Origin: Stereum hirsutum FP-91666 SS1
Lineage: Eukaryota > Basidiomycota > Agaricomycetes > Russulales > Stereaceae
Direction of reading: 5' to 3'
Length of the DNA stretch: 64,000 bases
NCBI RefSeq assembly: GCF_000264905.1
Contig: NW_006763131.1
Location: 979,253-1,043,252, forward strand
Within the stretch, counting starts at the first letter, position 1, and each line of letters starts with the position of its first letter. Shown here piece by piece: positions 11,146 through 21,789 of the stretch. Below the pieces are notes generated by a model. The model saw only the letters and a list, made by a program, of their open reading frames with translations. It was not told where the DNA came from and made no database searches. The translations under genes and the position numbers were made by a program.

Positions 11146-12655
11146 ATGTACCCTCGACACACCGCCCTCCCATCTCCGAGTCTCCATCCCACTATGTTCC
11201 AAAAACTCCGCTTCAAACTCGCGCGCGCCAACGCCATCGTATACAACGCCTGCCTCTGGCACCGCCGTCGCCTAGCGTTCATCACTCGAATTAGGGGTAA
11301 AAGAGTGCTCTCGGGGCTTCCGCCACTCAAGAAACTGAGCGCCGGCCAGAACTCGGTGATGTTCCGGGGAGTGCGGTGCGCATTGATTTCTTTGCGCGTG
11401 CTTAAACGGATTACTGATGGGTTCTCTTTTCTTAGGCTCGATAGACTGTCCTCACAGTCTTACCACACACACCTTGAGCTTGCTCGTCCTATAACGACCC
11501 AATCTGTGCAACGTCCCTTGGAAGCCACTGTACCGCACATACGGAATACGTCGGAACCAGGCCAATCATACTCCCAGGGAGCGAACGAGACCGTAGAAAG
11601 GTCGCGAAGCTGCTCTTCGCCACCGGTAGAATCCCGTCGCTGGGAGTACTCTCGGGCATGGCTTGACGGAACAACGGTGTACCAGCATAAACGGCGAGAA
11701 GTGAAACGCAAACGCGATCACGAACAACAACAAGAGTTCCTGCCCGTTGCTCGTCAGCACCCTCCAAATCACATTCACGCTCCCATTCCTACATATCTTC
11801 CATCACTTAATTCTCGCGGCCATCCTCGCCATGCTCGGGATCCCTGGAAACTCGATCTCATAGACTCACGCCATAACATGAGTGTCGGCAAAAAAGTTCT
11901 AGAACAAGAATCCATCTATCGCTCTTCGGCGCCCTCTCCAAGTCCACGATCAGACGATGTCCTATCCAGACATAGACCATCCTCACCTTCGCCGCGCCAT
12001 ATCCCTCCAACTTCTGAACACGTACGACCCTTTCGCCCCTTTGAAGCCGGGCATTCTGCGCCCGTAGTTCGCACCTTTGTCAAGGAACACACCTCAACGC
12101 ATACATCAAGATCCCAGGCTTACTGCCATAAGCACTCGAGAACCCGCGATGCCTCTCGGACCTTCGCTCAGCGGCTACTTCAAAAGTCTTCTGCAGGTAC
12201 GTCGTAGCTTTCCTCCGCACTACACCTGCCATATACACCTGCTTATATTAGACCTCTTCTTGACACCAGACTCCAGGGTTTCCTCTCGCGCTCGACGCCA
12301 CCGCAGGTCCCGCAAACATACTCCCGAAAAGTCGTCCGCCCGATTCTCGCGCCATGCGTTATCCTGTCCTATTCCCCGGACCCCACAGAACGTCCGTGCC
12401 TCATTCCCGTACATTCCCTCTCGGTCTAGTCATACATCGGTCCCTTGGTATGCGACACCCCCTCTTAGTGTCGGTCGAGAGCGGTGGTCGAGTGTTACGG
12501 CAGAAGAGACTCTGGGGGTCATGCAAAGCTCTCGGCGCGCGGATGCTAGTAGGAAGCGTCCTCTTGATGAAGGGTTAGTGCATAGTGGGGATAGTATCGA
12601 CGCACCGGCCAGGAAGAAGTTGAGAGCAACTCCACGGAGTGCACGACAATACTGA
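11146..12655 (+). CDS. hypothetical basic, Ser/Arg/Pro-rich protein
   Basis: Two open segments join across a clean intron (donor GTACGT at 12197, acceptor CACCAG ending 12269) into a 478-aa frame, which supports a real gene. The first about 90 residues are basic and moderately hydrophobic (MFQKLRFKLARANAIVYNA, CLWHRRRLAFITRIRGKR). The remainder is low complexity, rich in Ser, Arg, His and Pro, and ends in a basic cluster with RKRPLDEG and PARKKLRATPRS, which resembles nuclear localisation signals. No known domain is recognised. A nuclear or chromatin-associated role is only a guess from composition. An alternative start is the second Met at residue 17. Confidence 0.6.
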
Positions 12656-13169
12656 GTTCGGTGCTGAAGTGTTCTCCTGCGTAGTGCTGCAGGTCATTGA
12701 CGAGCTGGACTTTTGAGTGGATAATCTCAGTGAAAATGGGCTCGCATCGTTCCCTTCAATCACATATTGTATCCCGTACTATACTTGTATCCTTAGATTT
12801 ATATTTTATACTTTTGGTGTCTGGATGTCGATTTCGGGAGTGTTCCTTTTCTTATACCAAACGTTTTCATTAGAGCATATATGTGGCGGTTTGAAACGCT
12901 GGAGCCTCCGCCAGAGCTCGCTTCCTGATTGGCGGAGGGGTTGAATGTACACCTCTACATATATGCCCTATTGTAGCAATTTCTCAAACTGTACATCGCT
13001 CATATCATAACTTTCACTCTGTCATTGCAAACACGCTAGTCCTTCAAGGTTACACTCGATAGCTGCAACATGGATGTGTTGCCAACCCTAACGACACCAC
13101 CGTGCTCATGATCACATTGTGTAAGTCCTTCAAGAAACTACGTCAAGAAACACCACGCTCAACACAGGC
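12656..13169. other. convergent intergenic region with a perfect hairpin
   Basis: 514 bp between the hypothetical gene and the MSH4 stop codon. It is AT-rich and contains an 8-bp perfect inverted repeat, CCTCCGCC (12905-12912) and GGCGGAGG (12931-12938), with an 18-nt loop. No gene is seen; it holds 3' UTR sequence. Confidence 0.5.
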
Positions 13170-16100
13170 CTATATCGTCGAACTAAGCACGCTAATGGTG
13201 TCCCTCTTGATCCTCGCCAGGTACTTTAGGAATTCCTCCTTCGGTAACGTCGAATGTTCCAGCGTCTGCGTCAATTGTGCTTTGAGCTGCAGAGTTCCGC
13301 CGAGTGAGAGGATGGAATAGGGAGTCAGTAATGGTCATAAGTGAGACGATTCTACAAGCCACGGCAACCAGGATGTTGGCAGGACACAGAAAGAGAGTCA
13401 CCCTGTGCAAGGCTTTCCTCCTGACAGCAATCTTCGTTGACTCGCTTGACTGGTTTCTCTGGCTGTCGAGCTCTGCTAGTCGGGTTGCACAGGTCCTGGC
13501 CTCAGTGAGGACGTCCACAGGAAGGTCGGCCAAACGGGCTAGCTCCAGGCCTAGAATACACCAAAGGCATGAAAGAGAGGTCAACATCCAGAGACTTGAT
13601 GCTACAGCGTACCGTAGTGGTCCATGTCCGTAAGGACTCCATCCACAATTCTAGAAATATATCGACATTTAGAGTCATTACACACTCCAGAATTTTCAAG
13701 TTCGCGGAGTGTAACGCACTTGTATTGAAAAGTCATCCCGAAGTTTGACGCCGATGGTCGTGTTTTCTGAGTCAGAGTCAGTGCCAATCGATAAGAATGG
13801 AAACGGATCCTTACCTGAACGGACAGATGGAGACTATATCTCTGGATGTCAGCCTATACTACGGCAACCAAGACCTCGGACTCACTTAACGACGGAAGGC
13901 TGACGAGACAAAGTGACCGACAACTCATGAAAGTGACTAATGAAGAGAGGCCGTGAGGTCTTGATCAGAAATAGAAGCCCGCACACACTCACGTCGCAAA
14001 GAACACAAAACACTAGAAGTAGCAATAAGCGTTCCGTTCATTCATAAAATCATATGGAAATCAACGTACTTTCAATCGTATCAATACCTCTGCTATCGCG
14101 TGCGAGATGCCGATTCCCTCTCGCGGAGAAGTTCCCCTGCCGAGCTCGTCGATGAGCACCAGCGACTGCGAGTCTGCAAGGCCCAGAATCATGGCGGACG
14201 ACTCCATCTCGGTAGCAAATGTGCTGAGGTTTTTTTCCATATCGTCATCGTTAGACAGCCTGGTGAGAATAGAGTGGTGTACACTGCAGGAACAACGTTA
14301 TAATAGGAGCGGATTCGAGTCAGAATGCAATATGTTACCGGAAACTAGCGTATTCGGCCGGTACGAAGCAGCCGCACATAGCGACAATTGCAAGGAGAGC
14401 GATTTGTTTCAGATAGGTGCTCTTGCCTTCGGGCAAGTCAGATACATCCCATGAAGGAGGTTCAAGGCAGCATACCGGACATGCTGCACAAATTAGTACC
14501 CTGAGGATGGAACAAGTTGAAGAAGATGGAGTGCTCACTTCGGTCCCTGAATCATCTGAAACTCCGATCCGTCTGTGCAATATACATCATTTGGAACCAG
14601 TGTTCCAGCAGTCTGAACAGTCTCTAAAATTGGGTGACGTCCCGCCTTAATCGCAAGCGTGCCTGTGAACTCTGGACGAGCTGGAATGTTGTTAGAGATA
14701 GCGCCCGAGACCAGGAGTTTGGAACCTACTATAGTTCCTCACTACAGAACCCATTGTAAGAAGAAGTTAGAAAGAAAATGGTGGGGTACCTACATATAGA
14801 GACATGTGCGAATGACCAAAGCATATCCTGGAGAGCAACCTACAAAGCAGCATGTCAGTAGAGTTTGATGCAAGTCGCTGAATGCTGAAATCACCGCCTC
14901 CGATGCCTTGTAGAGAGCTCCAACGTTCTGTAGAATTTCTGACACCAGTCCGTTGATGGTACTGAAAGTGTAGTCAAACTTTAGAGCGGCGCTGCGATTC
15001 TCGCCGCGGGACAACCTACCTGTCACTCAGAATGAGGGTTTCGTCAAGTGCATCTTTCATGCGAGCATTGCGCTTTTTCTGACAGATATACATTATCAGC
15101 CCAGCGGTGGACAGTGGAGTATTTATCGACTCACTAATTCCATCGTGTTGAAGAGCCACCTTCCTTTCTGCATTGAAACATTCACAAAGCCCCACGGTAG
15201 TGAACCAATACTCTCCATGTCGCTCTTCTTGATGGCGAAGACAAAACCTCCTTCCTGATACACTAGAGTCATCGGCAGGTCATGTTTCTCACAAAGGGCA
15301 CGGTGCAACGCGTATATGTCTCCGATATTCTCCTTGTACGTTTCGCGCGCGACATCAAGTAGCGGGTTACGGTTCGCCTGTATCGGGTGCGTCAGAAGTC
15401 GGAAGTGTGAACAAAGGATATATCGAACCTTCACGGCATAAACTCTAGCGTTGACAGCACCGATACCAGTCTGATAATTATTGAAGGACGTTAGCTTCAA
15501 ACGAATTGATCCCAGAGGAATGAAACTCACCTTCGACAGAGTTGCATCTTCGTTCAGACTATCGCAAACCAGAGTTTCTATCGTCTGCAGTCGCTCATCG
15601 GAAACCATCTATACAGCGAAACGTTTAGGGGAGTCGAAGAATTATATATCGCAGAATTACCTACCTCGCATATAAGCTGCAGAAGCGGACTCCTAGAGCC
15701 CTCAAGCGCTTTCTGCAACGCGGGCAAACTTCTTACGACGGAACGTAGGTTTAGCATTTGGGCGATGCGGTTTGAGGAGGCCTTGGCTGAGCTCGTGGGG
15801 CGAGCTTCCGACGCAGCAAGCTAGAGAGATGTCAGCGTATGGGTAGCAGATTAACGGAGAAGTGAGAGATTAGTAGGCAGACATACGCAAGAGATCAGCT
15901 TGTCGAAGTCCAACTTGTTGACTTGTTTCAGACCATCCTTGACGGCCCCGAACATATCTTCAGATTGAACAAGTTCTATACAGGCGATAACCATTTAGCA
16001 CGGCCACAGAAGGCGGATATAGAACGATATACCTTCCACAGCATCTAACCGGGCATCAATGGCGGATTGCACTGTGCTTGTACGTGAGTATCGAGATATA

Positions 16101-17165
16101 CCGAAACAGAAGACGCCATGAACCTGTGATAGGCGCCAAAATGGTAGCACGCAGAAGTCGACCAGCCATGGCGGTGTAAGTGTAGTTAAGTGCACTGAAA
16201 TGCACGCCGTTAGAGACAATCTGGAATGGAGGAACATGCGGCCCTTACCCGAACAAAGAATGCAAGGATTTCTTGAAAGTCATGTTGCCGACCAACTCAA
16301 GGTTCCTCGCTGTCTCCGGATCGATCATCATACTCCCTTCCACAGGGAGGTAGCGCACGCGAAGGGAGGCAGGTGCAAATCGCGTATTGAGCTTCAGCTC
16401 TGCATGTTTGAAGAGAGCAGATGCAGCAGAAAGCGCATAGTACCTAATTGAGATTTGTATGTGAGTTGTCAATACATGCTTATATGCGGTTCTGAATAAA
16501 TGAACGCATATATGCACTTTTTCGAAGCTGCGACGAGCGTGGCTGCGCGTTCGTCGTCTTCGACGCATAGTTGACTGACGAAGGTCAGACCTATACAACA
16601 ATGGTCAGTGTTTTAGAAAAGAAAAACACGATATATGCGTTACCAGCGTCCTCGTTCCAGTATTTGCGGAGAACAGGCTCCACCGGAACAAAGGGAAACT
16701 CCTCTTGGATGCACTGCACCAGCAGAGAGGTATAGTCGGTTTTCCGCCCAGAGGATGCAGCCGCATTATCGGAGGAGGAAAGAAACGTGTCGGGGACCAG
16801 CACAAGGCAGGGTGTGTGGAGATGCATTTGATGAAGTGTTTTCACGTATGTCTGGCAGTCCGCTAACTAGAGCAGCGACAAATCAGTCAGGCAGGGAATC
16901 GATAGAGAAATAGGCGACGAACCTGTATTAGCATGACCCTCCCTGTGTCTCGGTCGAGCGCCGCCATACCCACTTCGCGAGCGACACCTCTACCCTCCAG
17001 AACGGCGAGAACGAAGCTACCTTCGTACCTTGAGGACGCGGCTGTTGTAGGACGACCTGTTCCAGGTCTAGACTGACCGGTGGTAGGGCGGACAGTAGAG
17101 GTTCTAGCAGACTGCCCTGTCCATGGGCGAGAGGCAGACATAGTGGACGTGGGGCGTGAGGCCAT
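13170..17165 (-). CDS. MSH4: meiotic MutS homologue Msh4
   Basis: Msh4 pairs with Msh5 to form the MutSgamma clamp that stabilises meiotic recombination intermediates and promotes crossovers; it does not repair mismatches. The gene is intron-rich (more than 15 exons). The N-terminus is a Ser/Thr/Pro-rich tail, then [20 protein letters not shown], matching Msh4 and lacking the Phe-x-Glu mismatch motif. The connector and core domains follow ([36 protein letters not shown]). ATPase motifs: P-loop [13 protein letters not shown] (assembled from three exons), Walker [20 protein letters not shown], then FFATHFHEL. After the ATPase come [13 protein letters not shown] and a C-terminal helix ([18 protein letters not shown]) ending at TAG 13172-13170. 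The last intron uses GTGACT with acceptor CTCTGCAG. The start ATG is at 17165. Confidence 0.9.
14476..14483 (-). other. MSH4: 8-nt microexon within the MSH4 P-loop
   Basis: On the minus strand the exon CATGTCCG is flanked by TTTGTGCAG upstream and GTATGC downstream. The preceding exon ends GGACCGAA at 14539 before GTGAGC; the next begins GCAAGAGC at 14426 after CCCGAAG. Joined, they read Gly-Pro-Asn-Met-Ser-Gly-Lys-Ser, the exact MutS Walker A sequence. Without the microexon the frame is lost. Its flanking introns are about 55 and 49 nt. Confidence 0.85.
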
Positions 17166-17571
17166 AGAGTTGGCGAAAGAAGTACTTCAATTTATTCAAT
17201 GCTGTACTTGTTCGGCACGATGACAGCGAAGGGATTTAGTTCAAAATCAGAGAGAATGACGATTTGCCAGCAGTTCGATGACCAGTCAAGCACAGAGATT
17301 AGGGCAACGATGTCAAGGAAGTGGTCAGGCTCAAGGACGAACACCGAGCCAAACAAGAGCCAAAGTGAGCGAAGAAGAAAGAACGAGGTCCGGTTCCCGG
17401 GCGCTAGTCAAGTTCGTGCCACGTGCGAAAGAAACGGTGTGGCGCAAATGTGGCGTCGCCGCGGCAGTCCAAATACAACACAAAATGCAATCCATACGCA
17501 GAATTATATACATCACCCGCTCCTACCTTCGGCACACAGTCACCTTCTGAGGACAAGTTCGACCTGCCGCT
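17166..17571. other. MSH4 upstream region and ArfGAP 3' flank
   Basis: 406 bp between the MSH4 start codon and the ArfGAP stop codon (same strand). It should contain the MSH4 promoter. Short frames overlap here without conserved features. Confidence 0.45.
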
Positions 17572-19091
17572 CTACTTGAACCCACCCCATATATCGCCAA
17601 AGACATCATCTTTCTTTTGCGCCTGCGTCGCCCCCGCACTCGACCCAAACAGATCCCCGCCCCCCGTACCTGCGCTATTCGCCGTACCACTCCACACATC
17701 GCTCGTATTGAACACCGCTTGCTGCCCCATACCTCCAGCCATACCACTCACACCTGCGGCTGGAGTGGAAGATGTTGATCCCCAGATATTTGGCTGTGCG
17801 GGGGCGGCGGGGGCGGCAGGCGCTGCATTCCAGCCATAGCCGACGCCCCACTGCCCAGCGCCGCTGGGGGGTTGAGCGGCCATTGCACCACTTGGTGGCT
17901 GAGCAACTTGAGACTGGCCCCAAGGCGACGCTTGCGCGGGAGGTGCAGAGGTAAAGGCACCGAAGGCGCCCTGCTGCTGCTGCTGCTGCTGCTGTGGTTG
18001 CTGGAACTGTTGCTGAGGAGAGGGCGTAGAGAACAGAGACAATATATCTTGCTTGACGTCTTTACGAGGGGCCGCACCAGATCCATTAGCGTTAGATGGC
18101 GATGGCGAGGATGGGGCGTGGAAGTCGAGGGAGAATAGATCGTTCTCGGGGGCCTTCTGCGCCGCGGGAGCTACAGGTTGAGGAGCAGGCTGGGCTAGTG
18201 CTGAAGGAGGTTGAGCAGCTCTCGCAGCGCTCTGATTACGGGTATGCTGAGCGGATAAGAGCTGATGTGGTTGGGGTTGACGGGAGGTGAAGCCGGTTCC
18301 AGCTCGATGGGCTGTCGTGAGTGGCGAGGCGGGACGTGGGGCAGAAAGAGTTTGCGAGGGAAGTCGAGACGATGGACTCGTTGAGGACGAGGAAGACAGG
18401 GCGGCTGGTGCTGGAGAAGAAGAAACACCGGCGCCTGACTCGAGAACAGAGGGGTCCGTGGGTGGGGGACCGTCCATGGCCCAACGGCGGGACTCGTATT
18501 TGGATCGAATGAAAGACTCCATTTTGCTGTACGTATGAGCAAGTAAAGATGTGTTATAAAGTTAGAGAAATGCGTTGGAGGAGAGATCACGCACTGGTCC
18601 GGAGGAATGTGGCCTGACTTCAGATGAGCCTCCCAGTAAAGATTAGCCCGCTGGTTGCCCCATTTCATGATTGACTACGATATTCACATAGTCAATTATA
18701 CTGTATCACCGGACATACAAGGCGATAGATAGTACGGACCTCCATTTGCTCAGGCGTCCAGGTGTCAAGGTCAATAGACTTCACCTTGCTGATATGCGTG
18801 CCCATACCGCGATGGATACCAGAGCATCGAATGCATAGGAACACGCCACTGCAATAATATCAACCGTTAGAGCAGTGCTCGTGGTCATTGGACGACAGCT
18901 CACAGATTCCATGAAGCCCATCTGGGATCTATTGAAAGATTGAAAGATGAGTGGAATGCGGACTGCTAAACGAGTAGAGATAGCGGACCGTTGTGTTTGC
19001 AGTCAGAGCAAACCTTGTTTTCGGGACGCTTGACAAGTTCTCTGAGTGTCCTTGTATGTCTCTCTGTGATAGCCTTGTCCTGCCTGGACAT
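17572..19091 (-). CDS. ArfGAP-domain protein, Age2/SMAP-like
   Basis: GTPase-activating protein for Arf, acting in vesicle budding at the trans-Golgi or endosome. Five exons join to 423 aa. The N-terminal ArfGAP domain, about residues 15-130, has the zinc finger C-x2-C-x16-C-x2-C ([19 protein letters not shown] then LCIRC) and the conserved arginine in [17 protein letters not shown]. It continues with [18 protein letters not shown] and [11 protein letters not shown]. The C-terminal two thirds are low complexity, Ala/Pro/Ser/Gln rich, with an eight-residue poly-Gln near 17980 and WG/NIWG motifs. It ends in [12 protein letters not shown], an adaptin/clathrin-binding type tail. Two introns have unusual GTCCGC and GTCCGT donors. 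Age2 fits best by architecture, but Gts1 or SMAP naming is possible. Confidence 0.88.
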
Positions 19092-19257
19092 GATGGATGG
19101 AGGGTGAGTAGCGGAAGCGAGGCGAGTACGGTGGCAAGAGTCAAGAAGACGCGTGTTGCGCACTGTGGCTATAACTGTGGCTACACGTCGCGCATTCCAC
19201 GTACGCTTCCTCCCGTCCTCCACCACCACCAAATTCTCGTGCTCGTCGCCGACGACA
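19092..19257. promoter_or_regulatory. bidirectional promoter of the ArfGAP gene and GET2
   Basis: Only 166 bp separate the two start codons. ACGCGT is at 19149-19154. Both products serve membrane traffic. Shared regulation is inferred from spacing. Confidence 0.5.
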
Positions 19258-20570
19258 ATGTCAAGCGCAGCTGCTCGTGCGGAAGCGCGACGCAAAGCCA
19301 TTCTCAGTCGCGGTTCGGACAGACTGTCAAAACTTACGACGTCTGCCCGAGGAGAAGACGCGCCTGCATACGCTCATGACGGTGCGCCATTCATCTTGCT
19401 CACACCGTCGCTCTCGCCATAGAGATTCTGATCGCTGTACATGACGGTCAATAGACCCCCCTGTTCCGACATTGCCCACAGAACCGCCCTCTAACCTCTC
19501 TTCATTTCTCGGCGAGGACACACCCACACCCACGTCCACCGCTCCCCGTCCACGCCCCTCTCGTCCAAACACCAATACAAGCACCCCGACACCTGGTTCT
19601 ATCAATCCTGGGTTACCTTTCGACCTCTTTGGAGGTGCTTCTGACCCGTCCGCCTTTACCGATGGGCTCCAGCAACAATTCATGCAAGCTTTGATGGGTG
19701 GCATGATGGGTGGCACCCCCACTTCTCCCTCAAACGCCCTTCCGTCGTCTGCATCCAGCACCCTCGCCGGATCTGACAATGGTTCTGCTGGACCTTCCCC
19801 CGACGATCCCCTCATGGCTCTTATGAACTCCTTACAAGCAGCCGGTGCGGGTGGCGCGGGTGGCCCCGACTCGAACCCGTTCGCTCAAGGTTCCATGGCC
19901 AATCCATTCGCAGCCGGTGGCGCCTCTGATATGTTTGGCAAGATGGCTGCCGCTCCAAAACCCAAAACTATGCTGCAGAGGCTTCTGCCTCTGATACACG
20001 TGTTGTCGATGTGGTGTCTTGTTGCGTTCTTCGTAATATGGAAGGAGCCTGAGGTGTGGGCGATTGAAGGAAAAGGCCCGGTGGGTTGGGGCGAAATGTG
20101 GAGGAGGTGGGCGGAACTGGGTAGGGGACAGACTACTGGGCTAAGTGGAGGTGGATTGAAACTAGGAAGGGAAGCATGGGGAGTGCAGGTCGTTGTACGT
20201 CTCTCAGCAGCGTTCTTCACTCTTTTGGTCGATGCTCATGACCACCCACATTTGTACCCAGCCTTTCTTCTGGGCATTTGTCTCGCTCGAGCTTGCATTG
20301 CACTCGCTACATATCTTCTCTGGTCTCGTACGTCGTTACCCTGCCAATATTTGTCCGAAGGCCCGCTCACTCTGTTTCCCTTCTCAGAACACGACACAAC
20401 CTCCAATGCTACTCATGCTCGCCCTTCCGCATCTTCCCAAACCACTGCCCACCCTCGTCCTCACAGGGCTGAAGTACATTCAGATGGGCAGCACGCTGCT
20501 AGACGACATCGCAGCCGTCCTAGTTGCGTTAGGCCTGCTCGTTGCTGTTTCGGGATGGTTAGCAGGATAG
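19258..20570 (+). CDS. GET2: Get2-like receptor for tail-anchored protein insertion
   Basis: Get2 forms with Get1 the ER receptor that takes tail-anchored proteins from the Get3 ATPase. Exons 19258-19381, 19455-20194, 20262-20327 and 20388-20570 join to 370 aa. The N-terminal cytosolic basic motif (AEARRKAILSRGSDRLSKL) is the Get3-binding helix signature. It is followed by about 150 residues of Pro/Ser/Gly-rich linker containing LPFDLFGGASDPSAF. Three C-terminal hydrophobic segments follow, at about residues 175-195 (LLPLIHVLSMWCLVAFFVIW), the exon 2/3 junction (PFFWAFVSLELALHSLHIFS), and the end (AAVLVALGLLVAVSGWLAG). Fungal Get2 is poorly conserved, so the call rests on this architecture. 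Confidence 0.8.
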
Positions 20571-20770
20571 TTCCTTAGAAGGCTACGGTTCGTTGTGTTG
20601 TACCATAATGTCCGGAGAAGGGATGCGGTAAGAGTGGGGGACTCTATGATATGTTTTTGCAATTATGTTATACGCGGAGGTAAAGGACCTGCGCTATACA
20701 GTACCACCAACGCTCAAAATGCTCCGCATCTTCCTCCTCGACCATGATCCCACGAGTGTAATGGAGGAGA

Positions 20771-21477
20771 CTACGGAAGCACCATAGCCGCCCCCGTTTT
20801 CGATAAGTCTGGCATATCTGGCACGACCTCGGGCTCCTTCTTTTCCGTCGATTGCTTCTTCTTTCCCGTGATAGGTTTTGTAGAGAGCGATGCCAATGAC
20901 GGTGCTTTCGGAGTGGGAGGATCAACGAGAGGGAGGTTAGCAGAGGTCCGCTGCTGTTTCCACCGGTCCCACTGAATGCCACCGGCCAGGTTCATGAGCT
21001 CAACGAAGATGTCAGAAGATCGTTTGTCAGCGAGCGACAACTTTTGCTCCTTGCCATCACCTGAAAGGCGAACATGAACGTCAATAACTGAACCAAAGAT
21101 GCCGAGTTGCAACCAATTGTGAGACGCACGGAAGTGAAGTTCCAGCTCGGGATCCCAGTTCTCCTCCTTGGTTTTCTTGAGTCTATTTACTTTAATCTTG
21201 ATGTTTGGATTCGTGTATTGTATCCGGGGCATGTCCTCCTTCAAGAAATGCCTGCAGAACGGTGACGCGCCGCGCTACAATATCAGAATAGAGTTCTTCA
21301 AATGCCTAAAGGCTACGCGACGCGTACGTACCGTGCACCCCAGTGATCGTTCCGTACAGCGAGCTTCAATTGAATTGAGGATAGTGTAGATAGCAGTGGC
21401 TTCGGCTCTTTGTTTAGAAATTGCATGACCTGAGAAAGGCGGGACGGAGGCGGGAGAGCTCGATACGCTCGTGGCAT
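20771..21477 (-). CDS. MRP49: mitochondrial large ribosomal subunit protein Mrp49 (mL61)
   Basis: Protein of the mitochondrial ribosome with the thioredoxin-like L51/S25/CI-B8 domain. Exons 21477-21332 and 21251-20771 join to 208 aa. The key stretch is DHWGARHFLKEDMPRIQYTN followed by PNIKI, which aligns with GARKFWRDYLPTLKFYNP of yeast Mrp49. The exon junction falls inside Arg of WGAR and uses the acceptor CTGCAG immediately before CATTTC; an upstream AG would break the frame. The C-terminal about 60 residues are a charged, Lys/Glu/Pro-rich extension. Its 3' end converges with GET2 across 200 bp. Confidence 0.82.
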
Positions 21478-21789
21478 GGTGATTCGCGTTTACGAGTAGA
21501 GGGGGGGAAATAGATATGGCGTCTGCTTTTGACGGGCGAGACAGCCAGATCAGAGGTAGAGAGTGAAGGACCGACTGGGAGAACAAGGGTGACACTGTTC
21601 GTACGTAGTGAAAGCTGCACTTGGAAGTCTCGAGACTCGGGAGCGGTTGTTTGGCTTTGTTAGGATCAGAAGCCGTAGCCCCCGACGCGTCGCGCGCCAC
21701 TCATCCGCGCATTCCACGTTCACGCTTCACACCTTTCCTCACCTCACTCACAACGATAACCCTCCACGAACGCGTCGTTGAATACTGAC
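21478..21789. promoter_or_regulatory. bidirectional promoter of MRP49 and SWC2
   Basis: 312 bp between start codons with two ACGCGT hexamers (21685-21690 and 21770-21775). No TATA box is seen. A CT-rich tract lies just upstream of SWC2. Confidence 0.5.

Noticed and set aside
13170..14580. MSH4 as a pseudogene because the Walker A motif seems missing
   Set aside because: The motif is recovered exactly by the 8-nt microexon, and the C-terminal part is in frame once the last intron is placed at GTGACT...CTCTGCAG.
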